Source of the DNA: an uncultured Phycisphaerales bacterium
Lineage (GTDB): Bacteria; Planctomycetota; Phycisphaerae; WQYP01
NCBI GenBank assembly: GCA_903868035.1
Contig: CAIPTQ010000389.1
Location: forward strand, 1-5,680
Reading direction: 5' to 3'
DNA: 5,680 nt
Shown piece after piece: positions 5,579 to 5,680 of the stretch. Positions within the stretch are counted from its first letter, which is position 1, and the number at the start of each line of letters is the position of its first letter. The position numbers and the translations under genes were made by a program. The notes beneath the pieces are model-generated. The model was not told the DNA's origin and did not search any database. It worked only from the letters and a program-made list of their open reading frames with translations.

Positions 5579-5680
5579 ATGTCCACCACCCGCCGCCGAT
5601 TTCTCTCCATCACCGCTACCCTCGCCGCCATCCTCCTCCGCGCCCCCCCCCTCCCCGCCGCCGCACCGGCGACCACCACC
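5579..5680 (+). CDS. N-terminus of a Tat-exported protein (cut by window end)
   Basis: ATG at 5579 is preceded by AGGAG (5568-5572) with a six-base spacer. The 34 visible residues are a twin-arginine signal: TRRRFLS at 4-10 fits the S/T-R-R-x-F-L-K consensus, followed by a hydrophobic stretch (ITATLAAILL, 11-20) and an Ala/Pro-rich region with possible cleavage near PAAA (26-29). Tat substrates are folded before export and often carry cofactors, but the mature protein lies outside the window, so its function cannot be named. It is divergent from pth, with 132 bases between the starts. A weak TAATAT at 5534-5539 could be its -10 box; no good -35 is seen. Confidence 0.75.
   Translation, partial: MSTTRRRFLSITATLAAILLRAPPLPAAAPATTT

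Overview
The window is GC-rich bacterial DNA, tightly packed with protein-coding genes and without rRNA, tRNA, CRISPR or recognisable insertion sequences. The best taxonomic hint is the secreted PQQ-type beta-propeller, whose mature N-terminus reads DWPQWRGPNRD, a signature very common in Planctomycetota and Verrucomicrobiota. A lipoprotein propeller, a short ComEA-like helix-hairpin-helix protein and a Tat-exported protein fit the same groups. A PVC-superphylum organism, probably a planctomycete, is an inference and not proven by the sequence.

Layout. (1) Bases 1-776, + strand: the 3' three-quarters of an NrnA-type DHH/DHHA1 phosphoesterase, followed by a small intrinsic terminator. (2) Bases 825-1420, - strand: a compact BrnT/BrnA-like toxin-antitoxin operon, toxin first, with a 4-base ATGA overlap and an AT-rich candidate promoter/operator at 1458-1481. 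It converges on the NrnA-type gene. (3) Bases 1457-1704: 248 bases with no gene but three nested or adjacent inverted repeats. (4) Bases 1705-4533, - strand: a likely three-gene cluster, transcribed in the order secreted PQQ-like beta-propeller, beta-propeller lipoprotein, membrane-anchored ComEA-like HhH protein, with gaps of 75 and 45 bases. A plausible sigma70 promoter and a set of short direct repeats lie upstream of it. (5) Bases 4707-4749: a strong intrinsic terminator on the - strand, ending the pth transcript. (6) Bases 4847-5446, - strand: pth, peptidyl-tRNA hydrolase. (7) From 5579, + strand: the start of a Tat-exported protein, divergent from pth and cut by the window edge.

The genes do not form one pathway. 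Two are housekeeping (nanoRNA/pAp turnover and peptidyl-tRNA recycling). One pair is a toxin-antitoxin module. The three-gene cluster encodes envelope proteins whose substrates cannot be read from sequence. I see no clear undescribed system. The points most worth following are the divergent BrnT/BrnA-like pair, the repeat-rich promoter of the propeller operon, and the inverted-repeat cluster at 1531-1696.
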